54,979 bases of DNA from Microbacterium ginsengisoli (lineage in GTDB: Bacteria; Actinomycetota; Actinomycetes; Actinomycetales; Microbacteriaceae). Below, one piece after another: positions 35,856 through 45,416 of the stretch (position 1 is the first letter of the stretch; every line of letters starts with the position of its first letter). Both the position numbers and the translations under genes were made by a program. The stretch covers positions 1 through 54,979 of the forward strand of contig NZ_JYIY01000063.1 in NCBI RefSeq assembly GCF_000956535.1, given 5' to 3'. Under the pieces are notes generated by a model. The model searched no databases. It had not been told where the DNA came from and saw nothing but the letters and a program-made list of their open reading frames with translations.

Positions 35856-36322
35856 CGGTGACCACGTTGAGCATCCTCCCCGACGACCTGTCCTCGCCCG
35901 ACGTGCAGGCGCTCATCGTCGCGCACCTGGACGGTATGCACGCGACCTCGCCCGCGGAGAGCGTGCACGCTCTCGACCTGGGCGCGCTGCGGCATCCGTC
36001 GATCTCGTTCTTCGCGGCGCGCGTCGACGGCGAGCTCGCCGGCATCGGCGCGCTGCGCACGATCGACCACGTCTCGGGCGAGCTGAAGTCGATGCGGGTC
36101 GCGCCCGCGTTCCTGGGGCGCGGCATCGGGCGCGCGCTGCTGCAGCACCTGATCGCCGAGTCGCGCAGCCGGGGCTTCTCCTCGCTGTGGCTCGAGACCG
36201 GAAGCACCCCGGACTTCCTCCCGGCGGTGCGGCTCTATGAGAGCGAAGGCTTCGCTGTCACCGGGCCGTTCGGCGACTACCGCGAGGACCCGTTCTCGAT
36301 CTTCATGACACGCACGCTCTGA
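35852..36322 (+). CDS. GNAT-family N-acetyltransferase
   Basis: 156 residues from the GTG overlapping the exporter stop (GTGA); a second in-frame GTG at 35858 is possible. The acetyl-CoA loop is visible as ELKSMRVAPAFLGRGIGRAL (the R/Q-x-x-G-x-G/A motif as FLGRGIGRAL). SSLWLETGSTPDFLPAVRLY and ESEGFAVTGPFGDYREDPFS resemble the YsnE/PhnO-like small-molecule acetyltransferases. Coupling to an exporter suggests modification then export of one small molecule (inference). Confidence 0.88.
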   Translation: MTVTTLSILPDDLSSPDVQALIVAHLDGMHATSPAESVHALDLGALRHPSISFFAARVDGELAGIGALRTIDHVSGELKSMRVAPAFLGRGIGRALLQHLIAESRSRGFSSLWLETGSTPDFLPAVRLYESEGFAVTGPFGDYREDPFSIFMTRTL

Positions 36323-36338
36323 CGCCCGGTGGGCGCGC

Positions 36339-37526
36339 TCAGAAGCGCGCCGGCACGATCAGCGCGACGGCGATCGCTTGCACGCCCTCACCGCGCCCGG
36401 GGAACCCCAGCCCGTCGGTCGTGGTTGCCGACAGCGTCACCGGCGCGCCGCCGAGCGCCGCCGACAGCGCCGTCTCGGCCTCCGCTCGGCGGGCACCGAT
36501 GCGCGGGCGGTTGGCCTGCAGCTGCACCGACACATTGCCGACCCGCCAGCCCGCCTCGCCGATCAGGGCACGGGTGCGCGCGAGGAAGACGTCGGCGTGG
36601 GCGCCCGCGTACTCGGGATGCGACGTGCCGAAGTGCGTGCCGATGTCACCGAGTCCCGCGGCGCCCAGCAGGGCGTCGACGATCGCGTGCGCGACCGCGT
36701 CGCCGTCGGAATGCCCCGCGAGCGCCTGCTCACCCGGCCACGCGATGCCGCCGAGCCAGAGTTCGCCGTCGCCCCCGAACGCGTGCACGTCGGTGCCGAG
36801 TCCGATTCGGGGAAGGTCGGTCGCCACGGGCCCCGGTGCGCCCCGGAGAAGGTGCTCGGCGCGCGCGAGGTCTTCGGGCGTCGTGATCTTGAACGACGCC
36901 GCGTCGCCGTCGACGACGCCGACCTGGTGGCCGGCCTGGGCGACCACCGCGGCGTCGTCGGTGTGGTCGCGGTCGGCCAGGGCGTAGGCCTGAGTGAGGA
37001 TGTCGCGTCGGAACCCCTGCGGGGTCTGCGCGGCCGCGAGCTCGGCACGATCGACTCCGCCCGTGATGTGCGGGCCGTCGACGCGCTTGATCGTGTCGAT
37101 GACCGGAAGCACGGGAACGATCCCCCAGCCGGTCTCATCCACCGCGGCGAACACGCGGGCGAACACCTCGGGCGGCGTGAGGGCGCGGGCCGCATCGTGC
37201 ACGAGCACGACCTCCACATCGCCCCAGAGGGCCGCGAGGCCGGCGGCGACCGACTGCTGGCGGGTGGCGCCCCCCGCGACGACCGTCACGAGATCGGACC
37301 GGTCGCCTGCCGCCAGGCGGGCATCGGTCTCGGCTTCGCCGACACGATCTGCCGGGGCGACGACGACGACCTGCGCTTCGGGGGCATGGAACACCCCGTC
37401 GAGGGCGTGTCGGAGGATCGTGTGCGCACCGAGGCCCACGAAGGCCTTCGGAGCGCCTGCGGCGAGCCGCGTTCCGGAGCCGGCGGCGACCACGATGATC
37501 GCCCGACGGGGCGCAGGATGGATCAC
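36339..37526 (-). CDS. ispDF: Bifunctional IspD-IspF isoprenoid enzyme
   Basis: 395 residues; a fusion. Residues about 1-230 are IspD (CDP-ME synthase): glycine-rich [52 protein letters not shown]. Residues about 240-395 are IspF (MEcPP synthase): metal ligands in GTDVHAFGG and [20 protein letters not shown], plus [10 protein letters not shown], and the end [20 protein letters not shown]. It covers the third and fifth steps of the MEP pathway to isoprenoids. Mycobacteria have the two as separate adjacent genes. It lies 19 bases after carD and is probably cotranscribed. Confidence 0.96.
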   Translation of the reverse strand: MIHPAPRRAIIVVAAGSGTRLAAGAPKAFVGLGAHTILRHALDGVFHAPEAQVVVVAPADRVGEAETDARLAAGDRSDLVTVVAGGATRQQSVAAGLAALWGDVEVVLVHDAARALTPPEVFARVFAAVDETGWGIVPVLPVIDTIKRVDGPHITGGVDRAELAAAQTPQGFRRDILTQAYALADRDHTDDAAVVAQAGHQVGVVDGDAASFKITTPEDLARAEHLLRGAPGPVATDLPRIGLGTDVHAFGGDGELWLGGIAWPGEQALAGHSDGDAVAHAIVDALLGAAGLGDIGTHFGTSHPEYAGAHADVFLARTRALIGEAGWRVGNVSVQLQANRPRIGARRAEAETALSAALGGAPVTLSATTTDGLGFPGRGEGVQAIAVALIVPARF

Positions 37527-37545
37527 GAGCGTCCCGATGCGGAGG

Positions 37546-38028
37546 TCAGGAGGCGAGGACCTCTTCGAGGAGGACGCTGGCCTTCTCCTCGTCGGTCTTC
37601 TCGGCGAGCGCGAGCTCGGAGACGAGGATCTGCTTCGCCTTTGCGAGCATGCGCTTCTCGCCGGCCGAGAGACCGCGGTCCTGGTCGCGACGCCACAGGT
37701 CGCGCACGACCTCGCTCACCTTGATGACGTCGCCGGAGGCGAGCTTCTCGAGGTTGGCCTTGTAACGGCGGGACCAGTTCGTGGGCTCCTCGGTGAAGGG
37801 GGCACGCAGCACGTCGAAGACGCGCTCGAGGCCTTCCTTGCCGATCACGTCGCGAACGCCGACGAGGTCGACGTTGTCGGCCGGAACCTCGATGGTCAGA
37901 TCGCCCTGGGTGACTCGGAGTTTGAGATAGACCTTTTCTTCGCCTTTGATGACTCGGGTCTTCACTTCCGCGATCGTCGCCGCACCGTGGTGGGGGTAAA
38001 CGACCGTCTCGCCAACCTCAAAAAGCAT
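37546..38028 (-). CDS. carD: RNA polymerase-binding regulator CarD
   Basis: 160 residues, the length of mycobacterial CarD. The N-terminal Tudor-like RNAP-interaction domain ([37 protein letters not shown]) is followed by the helical DNA-binding domain with its conserved Trp-containing segment ([20 protein letters not shown]). It stabilises open complexes at many promoters, notably rRNA. The start is the ATG at 38028 (AAAGGA upstream). A -10 TAGACT at 38055-38060 leaves a leader of about 20 bases. It is divergent from the LpqE-like lipoprotein, as in mycobacteria. Confidence 0.96.
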   Translation of the reverse strand: MLFEVGETVVYPHHGAATIAEVKTRVIKGEEKVYLKLRVTQGDLTIEVPADNVDLVGVRDVIGKEGLERVFDVLRAPFTEEPTNWSRRYKANLEKLASGDVIKVSEVVRDLWRRDQDRGLSAGEKRMLAKAKQILVSELALAEKTDEEKASVLLEEVLAS

Positions 38029-38054
38029 GGAGTTATGTCCTTTCGGCGTCGGCC

Positions 38055-38060
38055 AGTCTA
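38055..38060 (-). promoter_or_regulatory. -10 box of carD
   Basis: TAGACT on the minus strand, 27 bases before the carD ATG, with AAAGGA between them. Confidence 0.5.
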
Positions 38061-38176
38061 CCACACGGGATCGTGCGCTAAGGTTCGCCGCCGCGTATCG
38101 CGTGCCGCCTCACGGTCGGGAGCTACGCGCCGCACCGCATAGAATGCTGACGTCTGTCTTCACTCTGGGAGGTACC

Positions 38177-38698
38177 GTGAAAACGCGCCTGATCGCGTCG
38201 CTGGCAGTGGGCGCACTCGTCGTCCTCGGAACGACGGGATGCACGTTCCTGACTCCCCAGGAGACGACCAATCAGTCGATGGACAAGGACTACGCCCCGT
38301 CGGGCGGCGTGAACGTCCCCGCGTCGAGCGGACCCCTCGCTGTGCGCAACGTGCTGGTCGTCGCCGACTCGTCGGGCGCGAACGGCAACCTGGTCGCCAC
38401 CGTCGTGAACCCGACCGACAGCGGTGAGGTGCTGAACGTCACCGTCGGCGACGGCTCGAGCGCGGTGAAGACGGCCATCCTGGTCTCGGCCGGATCCACC
38501 CTCAGCCTCGGCACCGGCTCGACCGCGCCGCTGCCGATCTCCCCGCTCGACTCCGCCCCCGGGTCGACGGTGTCCATCTACTTCCAGTCCGGCACGGGCG
38601 AGGGCGCCCGCGTGGAGACCCCCGTGCTGACCGGACAGCTGAGCTACCTCTCGACGCTCGTGCCGACCCCGGCTCCGACGCCGTCGGCGAGCAACTGA
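38177..38698 (+). CDS. LpqE-like lipoprotein
   Basis: 173 residues from a GTG with GGGAGG upstream. The lipoprotein signal is LIASLAVGALVVLGTTGC (Cys22). The mature part is a beta-rich domain (GPLAVRNVLVVADSSGANGN, LVATVVNPTDSGEVLNVTVG) with a Pro/Thr/Ser-rich C-terminus. In mycobacteria lpqE stands divergent from carD at this place; the beta-rich fold and size agree, so I call it LpqE-like. Function unknown; probably on the outer face of the membrane. A frame open upstream to 38027 overlaps carD and is not used. Confidence 0.8.
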   Translation: MKTRLIASLAVGALVVLGTTGCTFLTPQETTNQSMDKDYAPSGGVNVPASSGPLAVRNVLVVADSSGANGNLVATVVNPTDSGEVLNVTVGDGSSAVKTAILVSAGSTLSLGTGSTAPLPISPLDSAPGSTVSIYFQSGTGEGARVETPVLTGQLSYLSTLVPTPAPTPSASN

Positions 38699-38707
38699 GC
38701 CCTCACG

Positions 38708-38749
38708 ACGAGGAAGGGCGGGGGACGTGAGCTCCCCGCCCTTCCTCGT
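38708..38749. terminator. Bidirectional hairpin between lipoprotein gene and regX3
   Basis: A perfect 16-bp stem (38708-38723 with 38734-38749) around a ten-base loop, between two convergent genes. Confidence 0.8.
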
Positions 38750-38776
38750 TCCGACAGACGTGCGGCGCCGGGTCTG

Positions 38777-39460
38777 TCACGCCTCGAATCGGTAGCCGAG
38801 CCCGCGCACGGTGACGAGCATCTCCGGGTCGCCGGGGGCCGCCTCGATGCGCGAACGGATGCGCTTGATGTGCACATCGAGCGTCTTGGTGTCGCCGAAG
38901 TAGTCGGTGCCCCACACCCGGTCGATGAGCTGGCCGCGGGTCATGACACGGCCGGCATTGCGCATCAGCACCTCGAGGAGTTCGAACTCCTTGAGGGGCA
39001 TCGCGATCTCCCGCCCGTCGACGGCCACGGTATGCCGGTCGATGTCGAGGGTCACCCGACCCCCGCTCAGGACGTGCTCGTCGAGGTCCGCCTCCAGGTG
39101 GGCGAAGCGGCGCAGCACCGCCCGCATGCGGGCGAGCAGCTCGCGCGTCGAGTAGGGCTTGGTGACGTAGTCGTCCGCGCCGAGCTCGAGCCCCACGACG
39201 ATGTCCACCTCGCTGTCCTTCGCGGTCAGCATGATGATCGGCACCTGCGTCGTCGCGCGCAGTTGACGGCACACCTCGGTACCGGGGATGCCCGGCAGCA
39301 TCAGGTCGAGCAGCACGATGTCGGCGGCGCGCTCGCGGAACGCGGTGAGCGCGGCCTGGCCGTCCTCGGCGATCTCCACCTCGAAGCCCTCCCGTCGCAG
39401 CAGGTACGCGAGCGGGTCGGCGAGGTCGGGCTCGTCCTCGACGAGAAGCACGTGGGTCAT
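38777..39460 (-). CDS. regX3: Response regulator RegX3 (phosphate response)
   Basis: 227 residues, the same length as mycobacterial RegX3. Receiver: E8-D9, phospho-acceptor D52 (IVLLDLMLPGIPG), T-type IIMLTAKDSE, and DDYVTKPYSTRELLARMRAV. Winged helix: LKEFELLEVLMRNAGRVMTR, VWGTDYFGDTKTLDVHIKRI and VTVRGLGYRFEA. The ATG overlaps the senX3 stop (ATGA). It activates phosphate-starvation genes; candidate targets in this window are pstSCAB, ppk and phoU. Frame upstream of 39460 overlaps senX3 and is not used. Confidence 0.95.
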   Translation of the reverse strand: MTHVLLVEDEPDLADPLAYLLRREGFEVEIAEDGQAALTAFRERAADIVLLDLMLPGIPGTEVCRQLRATTQVPIIMLTAKDSEVDIVVGLELGADDYVTKPYSTRELLARMRAVLRRFAHLEADLDEHVLSGGRVTLDIDRHTVAVDGREIAMPLKEFELLEVLMRNAGRVMTRGQLIDRVWGTDYFGDTKTLDVHIKRIRSRIEAAPGDPEMLVTVRGLGYRFEA

Positions 39461-40689
39461 TTCTTCTTTCCGTTCGACGGGGGTGTCCAGGCGGCCACCG
39501 GCTCGGGGCGTGCGGGCGTGCGCACCCCGGCGACGCCGGCTCCGCGATCGAGAGGGGCATCGGCGGGCGGGGCGACAGCAGGCAGCTGAATGGTGAAGGT
39601 CGAACCGCGACCGAGACGCGACCACACGCGCACCTCGCCGCCGTGGCGCTGCACGGCGTGCTTGACGATCGCGAGGCCGAGCCCTGAGCCGCCGGTGCGG
39701 CGGGAGCGCGCCTGGTCGCTGCGGAAGAAGCGCTCGAAGATGCGCTCCTGGTCCTCGGGCGACATCCCGATGCCGCGGTCGGCGACGGCGATCTCGACCG
39801 TTCCCTCGACGCGTTTGACGCCGATGCCCACGCTCGACCCTGCCGGCGAGTAGGCGATCGCATTGGAGATCAGGTTGCTGACGGCCTCGGCGAGCACCTG
39901 CGAGTCGCCGTGCACGTAGATGCCACGCTCGCCCCCGCGGACGAGGGTCACCTTGGCGGCATCCGCCGACGTCGCGTTGGCCTCGATCGCCGAGGTGATG
40001 ATGCTGTCGACCGAGCTGTCGCGCCGCTCGCTGAGTTCGTCCGCCGACTGCAGGCGCGAGAGGTTCATGACGCGCGAGGTGAGCGAGGCGAGCCGGGCGG
40101 CCTCCGCCGAGAGCCGGCCCGCGAAGTTGCGCACCTGGTCCGGGTCCTCCGCGGCGGATTCGATGGCCTCTGCGAGCAGCGTGACAGCGCCGACCGGCGT
40201 CTTCAGCTCGTGACTCGTGTTGGCGACGAAATCGCGGCGCATCTGCTCGACGCGCTCGCGCTCGGTGATGTCGCGGATCACCATCAGCACGAGCCGGGGC
40301 GATACCTGCGTGGCACGGGCCGAGACCAGGCGCTCCTCAGCGGGCGGCGCCGCACGGCGGATCGTGAGGGTGGATGCCGCGGACGCCCCGGCCTCGCGGG
40401 CCGAGCGCGCGAGGCGGCGGAGGGTCTCATCGACCAGGTGGTCGTCCACCCGCATGCCGAACGCCGCGGCCGCGAGCGACGCAGCGCGCACGGTGCCGCC
40501 GCCGTCGACCACGACGGCGGCGTCGTCCATGGCGGCCAGCACGTCGGAGATACCGGGCGGCACGTCGAGCGACGCCTGTTCGAACGCACGGCGACGTGCG
40601 CTGATGGCGACGGCGATGAGCGCGGCGATCACGCCCCCGATGACCACTCCGGTGGCGAGCGCGAGCAGCGCCAGCGGCGTGTCCTGCAT
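39457..40689 (-). CDS. senX3: Sensor histidine kinase SenX3/PhoR
   Basis: 410 residues. Two membrane helices in one hairpin with almost no periplasmic loop (LALLALATGVVIGGVIAALI), then a PAS-like domain (about 45-140), H160 in FVANTSHELKTPVGAVTLLA, N-box VLAEAVSNLISNAIAYSP, G1 ADRGIGMS, F-box RFFRSDQARS and G2 GGSGLGLAIVKHAV. A Pro/Ala-rich C-terminal tail follows. Lack of a sensor loop fits the model that it reads the Pst/PhoU state and not phosphate itself. Coupled to regX3; divergent from phoU. Confidence 0.95.
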   Translation of the reverse strand: MQDTPLALLALATGVVIGGVIAALIAVAISARRRAFEQASLDVPPGISDVLAAMDDAAVVVDGGGTVRAASLAAAAFGMRVDDHLVDETLRRLARSAREAGASAASTLTIRRAAPPAEERLVSARATQVSPRLVLMVIRDITERERVEQMRRDFVANTSHELKTPVGAVTLLAEAIESAAEDPDQVRNFAGRLSAEAARLASLTSRVMNLSRLQSADELSERRDSSVDSIITSAIEANATSADAAKVTLVRGGERGIYVHGDSQVLAEAVSNLISNAIAYSPAGSSVGIGVKRVEGTVEIAVADRGIGMSPEDQERIFERFFRSDQARSRRTGGSGLGLAIVKHAVQRHGGEVRVWSRLGRGSTFTIQLPAVAPPADAPLDRGAGVAGVRTPARPEPVAAWTPPSNGKKK

Positions 40690-40762
40690 GTGTCCCAGAG
40701 TAGAACGCTCGGAAACATCCCACCGGCCCGTCTCGCGCCGTCCCGGGCGAGGACATGGGATT

Positions 40763-40802
40763 ATTCATGCGTCGGGAACCGATCGTTAACCTTCGGTGAC
40801 GA
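40763..40802. promoter_or_regulatory. Possible PHO-box repeats between senX3 and phoU
   Basis: Units with an 11-base period: ATTCATG (40763), GGGAACC (40774), GTTAACC (40785) and GTGACGA (40796). They resemble degenerate GTTCACC units of the actinobacterial PHO box. Weaker than the box before pstS. Confidence 0.4.
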
Positions 40803-40858
40803 CAATCGGGCGGGTTGCGGCCCCGCGCCGCCCCTCCCCGACAGGAAGGTCAACATCC

Positions 40859-41518
40859 ATGCGCGAGGTATTCCAGCAGTCGCTCGATGAGGTGCGTGAG
40901 CGTCTCGTCGAGATCTCCGGCCTTGTCGGCGAAGCCATCGAGAAGGCCACGACGGCGTTCGGCACGAGCGACGTCGCCTTGGCCGAAGAGGTCATCGACA
41001 ACGACACCATCATCGACGAGAAGGCGGTCGCGCTCGACGAGCTCGCGATCGACATCCTCGCCCGCCAGCAGCCGGTCGCCACCGACCTGCGCATGGTCGT
41101 CTCCGCCTTGCGCATCAGCGCGTCGCTCGAGCGCATGGGCGACATCGCCGAGCACATCGCGCAGCTGACCCGCATGCGCTTCCCCGACCGCGCGATCCCC
41201 AAGGGCCTGAAGAGCACGTTCACCAAGATGGGCGAGATCGACGTCGACCTGGCGCGCAAGCTCACGACCCTGCTCGAGACGCGCGACCTCGCCCTCGCGG
41301 AGGCCATCCGCAACGAGGACGACAAGCTCGACGAGCTGCACGTCAGCGTCTTCGAGAAGGTGCTCAGCGACTCGTGGAAGGGTGAGGCGTCGGCGACGAT
41401 CGACGCCACGCTCGCGAGCCGCTACCACGAGCGCTTCGGCGACCACGCGGTCTCGATCGCGAAGAAGATGGTCTACCTCGCCACGGGCGACTGGACCGCG
41501 GACTCCATCGAGGACTGA
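40859..41518 (+). CDS. phoU: Phosphate-signalling protein PhoU
   Basis: 219 residues, two PhoU helical repeats with the metal-cluster signatures E-x4-D-x3-D type (ALAEEVIDNDTIIDEKAVAL; LALAEAIRNEDDKLDELHVS) and R-I-x-x-S-L-E-R-M-G-D in the middle. The end YHERFGDHAVSIAKKM is the second signature. It links Pst transporter activity to SenX3 and tempers phosphate uptake. The start ATG at 40859 has AGGAAGG upstream; an earlier in-frame codon at 40796 would put the ribosome site inside the gene. Confidence 0.95.
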   Translation: MREVFQQSLDEVRERLVEISGLVGEAIEKATTAFGTSDVALAEEVIDNDTIIDEKAVALDELAIDILARQQPVATDLRMVVSALRISASLERMGDIAEHIAQLTRMRFPDRAIPKGLKSTFTKMGEIDVDLARKLTTLLETRDLALAEAIRNEDDKLDELHVSVFEKVLSDSWKGEASATIDATLASRYHERFGDHAVSIAKKMVYLATGDWTADSIED

Positions 41519-41529
41519 GCGCGAACACG

Positions 41530-41567
41530 ACGAAGGGGGCGGATGCCGCGGCATCCGCCCCCTTCGT
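41530..41567. terminator. 38-bp perfect palindrome, bidirectional terminator
   Basis: An uninterrupted 38-bp palindrome centred on GGATGCCGCGGCATCC (41541-41556) separates the convergent phoU and gpmA genes. Without a loop spacer it would form a stem with a few unpaired central bases. No U-run. Confidence 0.85.
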
Positions 41568-41572
41568 GTCGC

Positions 41573-42322
41573 CTACTTGTTGCCCTGGTTCGCGACCGCG
41601 GCGGCGCCGGCGGCGGCGGCCTCGGGGTCGAGGTACTCGCCCGGGCCGAGCGGCACGAGGTTCTCGTCGAGGCGGTAGACCAGCGGGATGCCGGTGGGGA
41701 TGTTGAGCTCGGCGATGTCGGCGTCGCTGATGCCGTCGAGGTGCTTCACGAGTCCGCGCAGCGAGTTGCCGTGGGCGGTGACGAGCACCGTCTTGCCGGC
41801 GCGGAGGTCGGGGACGATCGCCTCGTGCCAATACGGCAGCAGGCGGTCGATGACGAGCTTGAGCGACTCGGTGCGGGGCACGTCGCCGTCGATACCGGCG
41901 TAGCGCGGGTCGTCAACCTGGCTGAACTCGTCGTCGTCGGCGAGCGGGGGCGGCGGCACGTCGAACGAGCGGCGCCACAGCATGAACTGCTCCTGGCCGT
42001 ATTCGGCGAGGGTCGCGGCCTTGTCCTTGCCCTGCAGTGCGCCGTAGTGACGCTCGTTGAGGCGCCACGAGCGGGTCACCGGGATCCAGAGGCGGTCGGC
42101 GGCGTCGAGGGCGATGTTCGCGGTCTGGATGGCGCGGCTCAGCAGCGACGTGTGCAGCACGTCGGGGAGGATGCCGGCCTCGGCGAGGAGTCGCCCGCCG
42201 CGCGCGGCCTCGGCCTTGCCCTGGTCGGTCAGGCGCACATCGACCCAGCCGGTGAAGAGGTTCAGTTCGTTCCATTCGCTCTGCCCGTGGCGGAGCAGGA
42301 TCAGCGTGTAAGGCGCGGTCAT
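41573..42322 (-). CDS. gpmA: 2,3-bisphosphoglycerate-dependent phosphoglycerate mutase
   Basis: 249 residues, the family length. Glycolytic interconversion of 3- and 2-phosphoglycerate. Catalytic His in [54 protein letters not shown] and the second catalytic His in [19 protein letters not shown]. Start ATG at 42322 (MTAPYTLIL). A further ATG at 42331 and a long upstream frame exist, but the family start fits 42322. An Ala-rich C-terminus follows the conserved end. Confidence 0.96.
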   Translation of the reverse strand: MTAPYTLILLRHGQSEWNELNLFTGWVDVRLTDQGKAEAARGGRLLAEAGILPDVLHTSLLSRAIQTANIALDAADRLWIPVTRSWRLNERHYGALQGKDKAATLAEYGQEQFMLWRRSFDVPPPPLADDDEFSQVDDPRYAGIDGDVPRTESLKLVIDRLLPYWHEAIVPDLRAGKTVLVTAHGNSLRGLVKHLDGISDADIAELNIPTGIPLVYRLDENLVPLGPGEYLDPEAAAAGAAAVANQGNK

Positions 42323-42376
42323 GACCCCCATGATATCGAGCGCGGATGCCTCTCCCCGGCCTGCGATCATGGTCGG

Positions 42377-43207
42377 ATGAGCCCGTCCGCGAAGCCCGTG
42401 GGGCACGCGACGCGCGGCACGACCGGCACGAACCGGCTGCGGCGCGTCGACCGCTGGATCGCGGGGCATCCGGCGCTGCGGCAGGTCGAGGAACCCCTGG
42501 TCGTCGACCTCGGCTTCGGGGCGAGCGGGGTGACCGCGTTCGAGCTGGAGTCGCGGCTGCGGCGGGCGCATCCGGGTGTCGAGGTGCTCGGCATCGAGAT
42601 CGATCCGGAGCGCGTGGCGCGCGCCGACGCGCAGCTCGCCGCGGTGCGGGCGGGACGCACCTCGTTCCCCGCCGATGCGCGGGTCTCGTTCGCCCGTGGC
42701 GGCTTCGAGGCGCGGGCCCCGCGGCCGCCCGCGGTCATCCGCGCGTTCAACGTGCTGCGGCAGTACGACGAGGCGGATGTCGCGGCCGCCTGGTCGCTCA
42801 TGGCGTCCCGGCTCGACCCGCGCGGCGTCGTCGTCGACGGCACGTGCGACGAGATCGGCCGGGTGTGCACGTGGGTCGAGCTCGGCGCGGACGCCGTCCC
42901 CCGCACCCTCACGATCTCGCTGCGCCTCGCCGGACTCGAGGCACCGTCGATCGCCGCCGAGCGCCTGCCGAAGGCGCTGATCCACCACAACGTTCCCGGC
43001 GAGGCGGTGCACGCCCTGTTCGCCGCGCTCGACCGCGAGTGGACGCGTGCGGCACCGCTCGCGACCTTCAGCGCCGAGCAGCGCTGGCGGGCCGCGCTCG
43101 ACGCGCTCGCGCGCTCGGGCACTCCCCTGCTCGCGCGTTCGCGCTGGCGGCTGGGCGAGGTCACGGTGCCGTGGTCGGCTGTGGCGCCCGCGGCATCCGC
43201 TCGCTGA
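42377..43207 (+). CDS. Class I SAM-dependent methyltransferase
   Basis: 276 residues. Motif I is [17 protein letters not shown]; the next strand ends in an acidic residue ([20 protein letters not shown]), then [20 protein letters not shown] and [20 protein letters not shown], consistent with a Rossmann methyltransferase. The substrate is unknown. GATCAT (42365-42370) ends 6 bases before the ATG, suggesting a leaderless start. It is divergent from gpmA and convergent with the FUSC gene. Confidence 0.82.
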   Translation: MSPSAKPVGHATRGTTGTNRLRRVDRWIAGHPALRQVEEPLVVDLGFGASGVTAFELESRLRRAHPGVEVLGIEIDPERVARADAQLAAVRAGRTSFPADARVSFARGGFEARAPRPPAVIRAFNVLRQYDEADVAAAWSLMASRLDPRGVVVDGTCDEIGRVCTWVELGADAVPRTLTISLRLAGLEAPSIAAERLPKALIHHNVPGEAVHALFAALDREWTRAAPLATFSAEQRWRAALDALARSGTPLLARSRWRLGEVTVPWSAVAPAASAR

Positions 43208-43212
43208 CGACG

Positions 43213-44319
43213 TCAGATGCGCGGGATCGCGCCGCGGGCGTCACCCTCGGGCATGCCGGTCGCGACGAGCAGGTCGACCAGCAGCGGGCGCAGCGACGCC
43301 AGCAGGTTGTGGTCGCCCAGGGCCGCGTCGGGCAGCAGCGCGGCGGGGTCGAGGCGCCCCGCGACCGCCCGCAGCACGTCGCGCGCGGCCGGCTCGTACG
43401 AGATGTCGTCGAGCGCGAGGCGCACCAGCCCCGCCGCCGTCGAGATCTCGGCGAGCACGTCCGCGGCCAGCGGGCGCGGCATCCCGTCGTCGACGAGGTA
43501 GGCGGAGCGCCGGGCGACGACGCGGAGGTTGCGGATCGCGAGGTCCATGGCGCGCTGCACCCGCGCATGGCGGGCGATCTCCTCCCGCTGGCGTCGCAGG
43601 AACGGCGAGATCCGGGCGATCTCCGCGCTCGACTCGAGTGCGGCGCCCCAGGCGGAGATCGCGCCGCCCAACGCGCGCGCCTTCTCGAGCCCACGGTCGG
43701 CGCGCTCGCGGCTGCCGGCGCGAAGTCCCGCGACGACCGTGTCGACGGCCGCGGTGAACCCCGCGAACGTCGCCTGTGCGTCGGCGAGCTCGGTGCGGCG
43801 GGTACTGCGCGGCACGAGCGCGGTCACGAGCAGCGCCACCGCGCCGCCGACCGCCGCATCGAGCAGCCGGGTGAACGGCACCGTGATCGGCAGGATCATC
43901 ACGATCGCCGACTGCGTCGCCGCCGCGATCGCGAACCCCGGCCGCGGTGAGATGAAGCGCGCGATCGCCATGGCGACGAACATCGCGATCGCCAGCTGCC
44001 ACCAGCCGATCCCGGCCACGAGCACGATGAGCTCGGACACCAGGATGCCGAACAGCATCCCCACGACCGTCTCGAGCACGAGCCGCGGGCGGGCGTCGCG
44101 CACGAGGCCGAGGCTCGAGATCGGCACCGTCGCCGCCAGCAGCGGCGCGGCGTGCCCGATGCCGAAATGCGCGACCGAGAACGACACCACGACAGCGACC
44201 ACGATCTGGGTGATCGGCACGAGGGAGCCGCGCACGCGGTGAAGCGCGGGAGCGGGATCGAGTCGGGCCCGCCAGCCCACCGCGATCGGTGCGGTGATCG
44301 GCGGCGGCTCGCCGCTCAC
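43213..44319 (-). CDS. FUSC-family membrane protein
   Basis: 368 residues. The N-terminal half has about five to six hydrophobic helices ([76 protein letters not shown]). It is followed by a long cytosolic helical region rich in Arg/Ala/Glu. This matches FUSC/aromatic-acid-exporter-like proteins (YccS group) in half-size form. Substrate unknown. GTG start overlapping the ygfZ stop (GTGA), so it is coupled to that gene. Confidence 0.85.
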   Translation of the reverse strand: MSGEPPPITAPIAVGWRARLDPAPALHRVRGSLVPITQIVVAVVVSFSVAHFGIGHAAPLLAATVPISSLGLVRDARPRLVLETVVGMLFGILVSELIVLVAGIGWWQLAIAMFVAMAIARFISPRPGFAIAAATQSAIVMILPITVPFTRLLDAAVGGAVALLVTALVPRSTRRTELADAQATFAGFTAAVDTVVAGLRAGSRERADRGLEKARALGGAISAWGAALESSAEIARISPFLRRQREEIARHARVQRAMDLAIRNLRVVARRSAYLVDDGMPRPLAADVLAEISTAAGLVRLALDDISYEPAARDVLRAVAGRLDPAALLPDAALGDHNLLASLRPLLVDLLVATGMPEGDARGAIPRI

Positions 44320-45416
44320 GTGCGGCGCGAGAGCCGGGTGAGGCGGGGCACGGATGCCGCGGCCCCCGCGTCCGGCGGGACGATCTCGATGAGTGCGGCG
44401 GCGACGGGTCCGTCGGGGGTGTCCACCGTCGCCGGGGTGGCGACGTCGGCGCGACGGCTCACCACCGCGAGCCCGATCGGACCGTCGTCGACGTGCTGTG
44501 CCACCGAGGTGAGACGCCCGACGACGGCGTCACCGACGCGCACCTCCGCTCCCGCCGCGGGAAGCACGGCGTCGCTGCCGTCGAGCTGCACGGAGACGAG
44601 CCGGCGGGGAGGATGCCCCAGGTTGTGCACCTTCGCGACCGTCTCCTGCCCGCGGTAGCAGCCCTTGTCGAGATGCACCGCGGTGCGCAGCCAGTCGAGC
44701 TCGTGCGGAATCGTGCGCTCGTCGATCTCGGCCGCCCACCGGGGCCGCCAGGCGGCGATGCGCAGCGCCTCGGCGGCGAGCACGCCCGCGACGGCGATCT
44801 CGCCGGCCGCCGCAGCGCGAACGAGCGCGGCCTCGGTCTCCCGGGTGACGAGCACCTCCATCGCGCCGTAGCCGTGGCCCGGATGATCCTCGTCGGCCGC
44901 GTAGCCGACACCGCCGATGCCGATCTCCGGCCACAGATCGCGCCACACGAGAGGCACGCCCGCCGGCGACGCGGCTTCAAGGTGCGCGAGCGCGGGGGCG
45001 CGGCATCCGATCACGGCCAGCTCGTCGCTCGCATCACGGGGCGTGACGCGCAGCCGGAACCGCATGCGCAGCAGGAACGTCAGCAGGGGCTCGGCATCGG
45101 CCGCGTCGACGATGAGCCACGTGGTCTCGCCGTCGTCGAGAACGGATGCCGCGTGCTCCACGTGCCCCTGCGGGTCGAGCACGAGCAGCTCGCTGCTCTC
45201 GCCGGGAGCGAGGGTCTTCAACGCCTGCGTCGAGATCGAGTCGAGCCAGCTGAGGCGGTCCTCGCCGGGAACGGCGAGCACCCGACGGTCGGCACGAGGG
45301 ACGATGGCGAGGCCGTCGCGCAGGATGCGCTGCTCCCGCAGCGGACTGCCGACGTGCTCCAGCACGCCCGCCTCGTCGAGCACCGCCGCCGGCACCTGCG
45401 ACCAGTCGGCGCTCAT
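44316..45416 (-). CDS. ygfZ: YgfZ/GcvT-like folate-binding Fe-S maintenance protein
   Basis: 366 residues with the family signature K-G-C-Y-x-G-Q-E (AVHLDKGCYRGQETVAKVHN) and the GcvT-like folate-binding fold (VPGEDRLSWLDSISTQALK; IPHELDWLRTAVHL). YgfZ helps assemble or repair iron-sulfur enzymes, using folate. The ATG at 45416 overlaps the nitrobindin-like gene stop, and its own stop overlaps the FUSC start, so three genes are chained by 4-bp overlaps. The frame upstream of 45416 is a shadow. Confidence 0.93.
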   Translation of the reverse strand: MSADWSQVPAAVLDEAGVLEHVGSPLREQRILRDGLAIVPRADRRVLAVPGEDRLSWLDSISTQALKTLAPGESSELLVLDPQGHVEHAASVLDDGETTWLIVDAADAEPLLTFLLRMRFRLRVTPRDASDELAVIGCRAPALAHLEAASPAGVPLVWRDLWPEIGIGGVGYAADEDHPGHGYGAMEVLVTRETEAALVRAAAAGEIAVAGVLAAEALRIAAWRPRWAAEIDERTIPHELDWLRTAVHLDKGCYRGQETVAKVHNLGHPPRRLVSVQLDGSDAVLPAAGAEVRVGDAVVGRLTSVAQHVDDGPIGLAVVSRRADVATPATVDTPDGPVAAALIEIVPPDAGAAASVPRLTRLSRRT

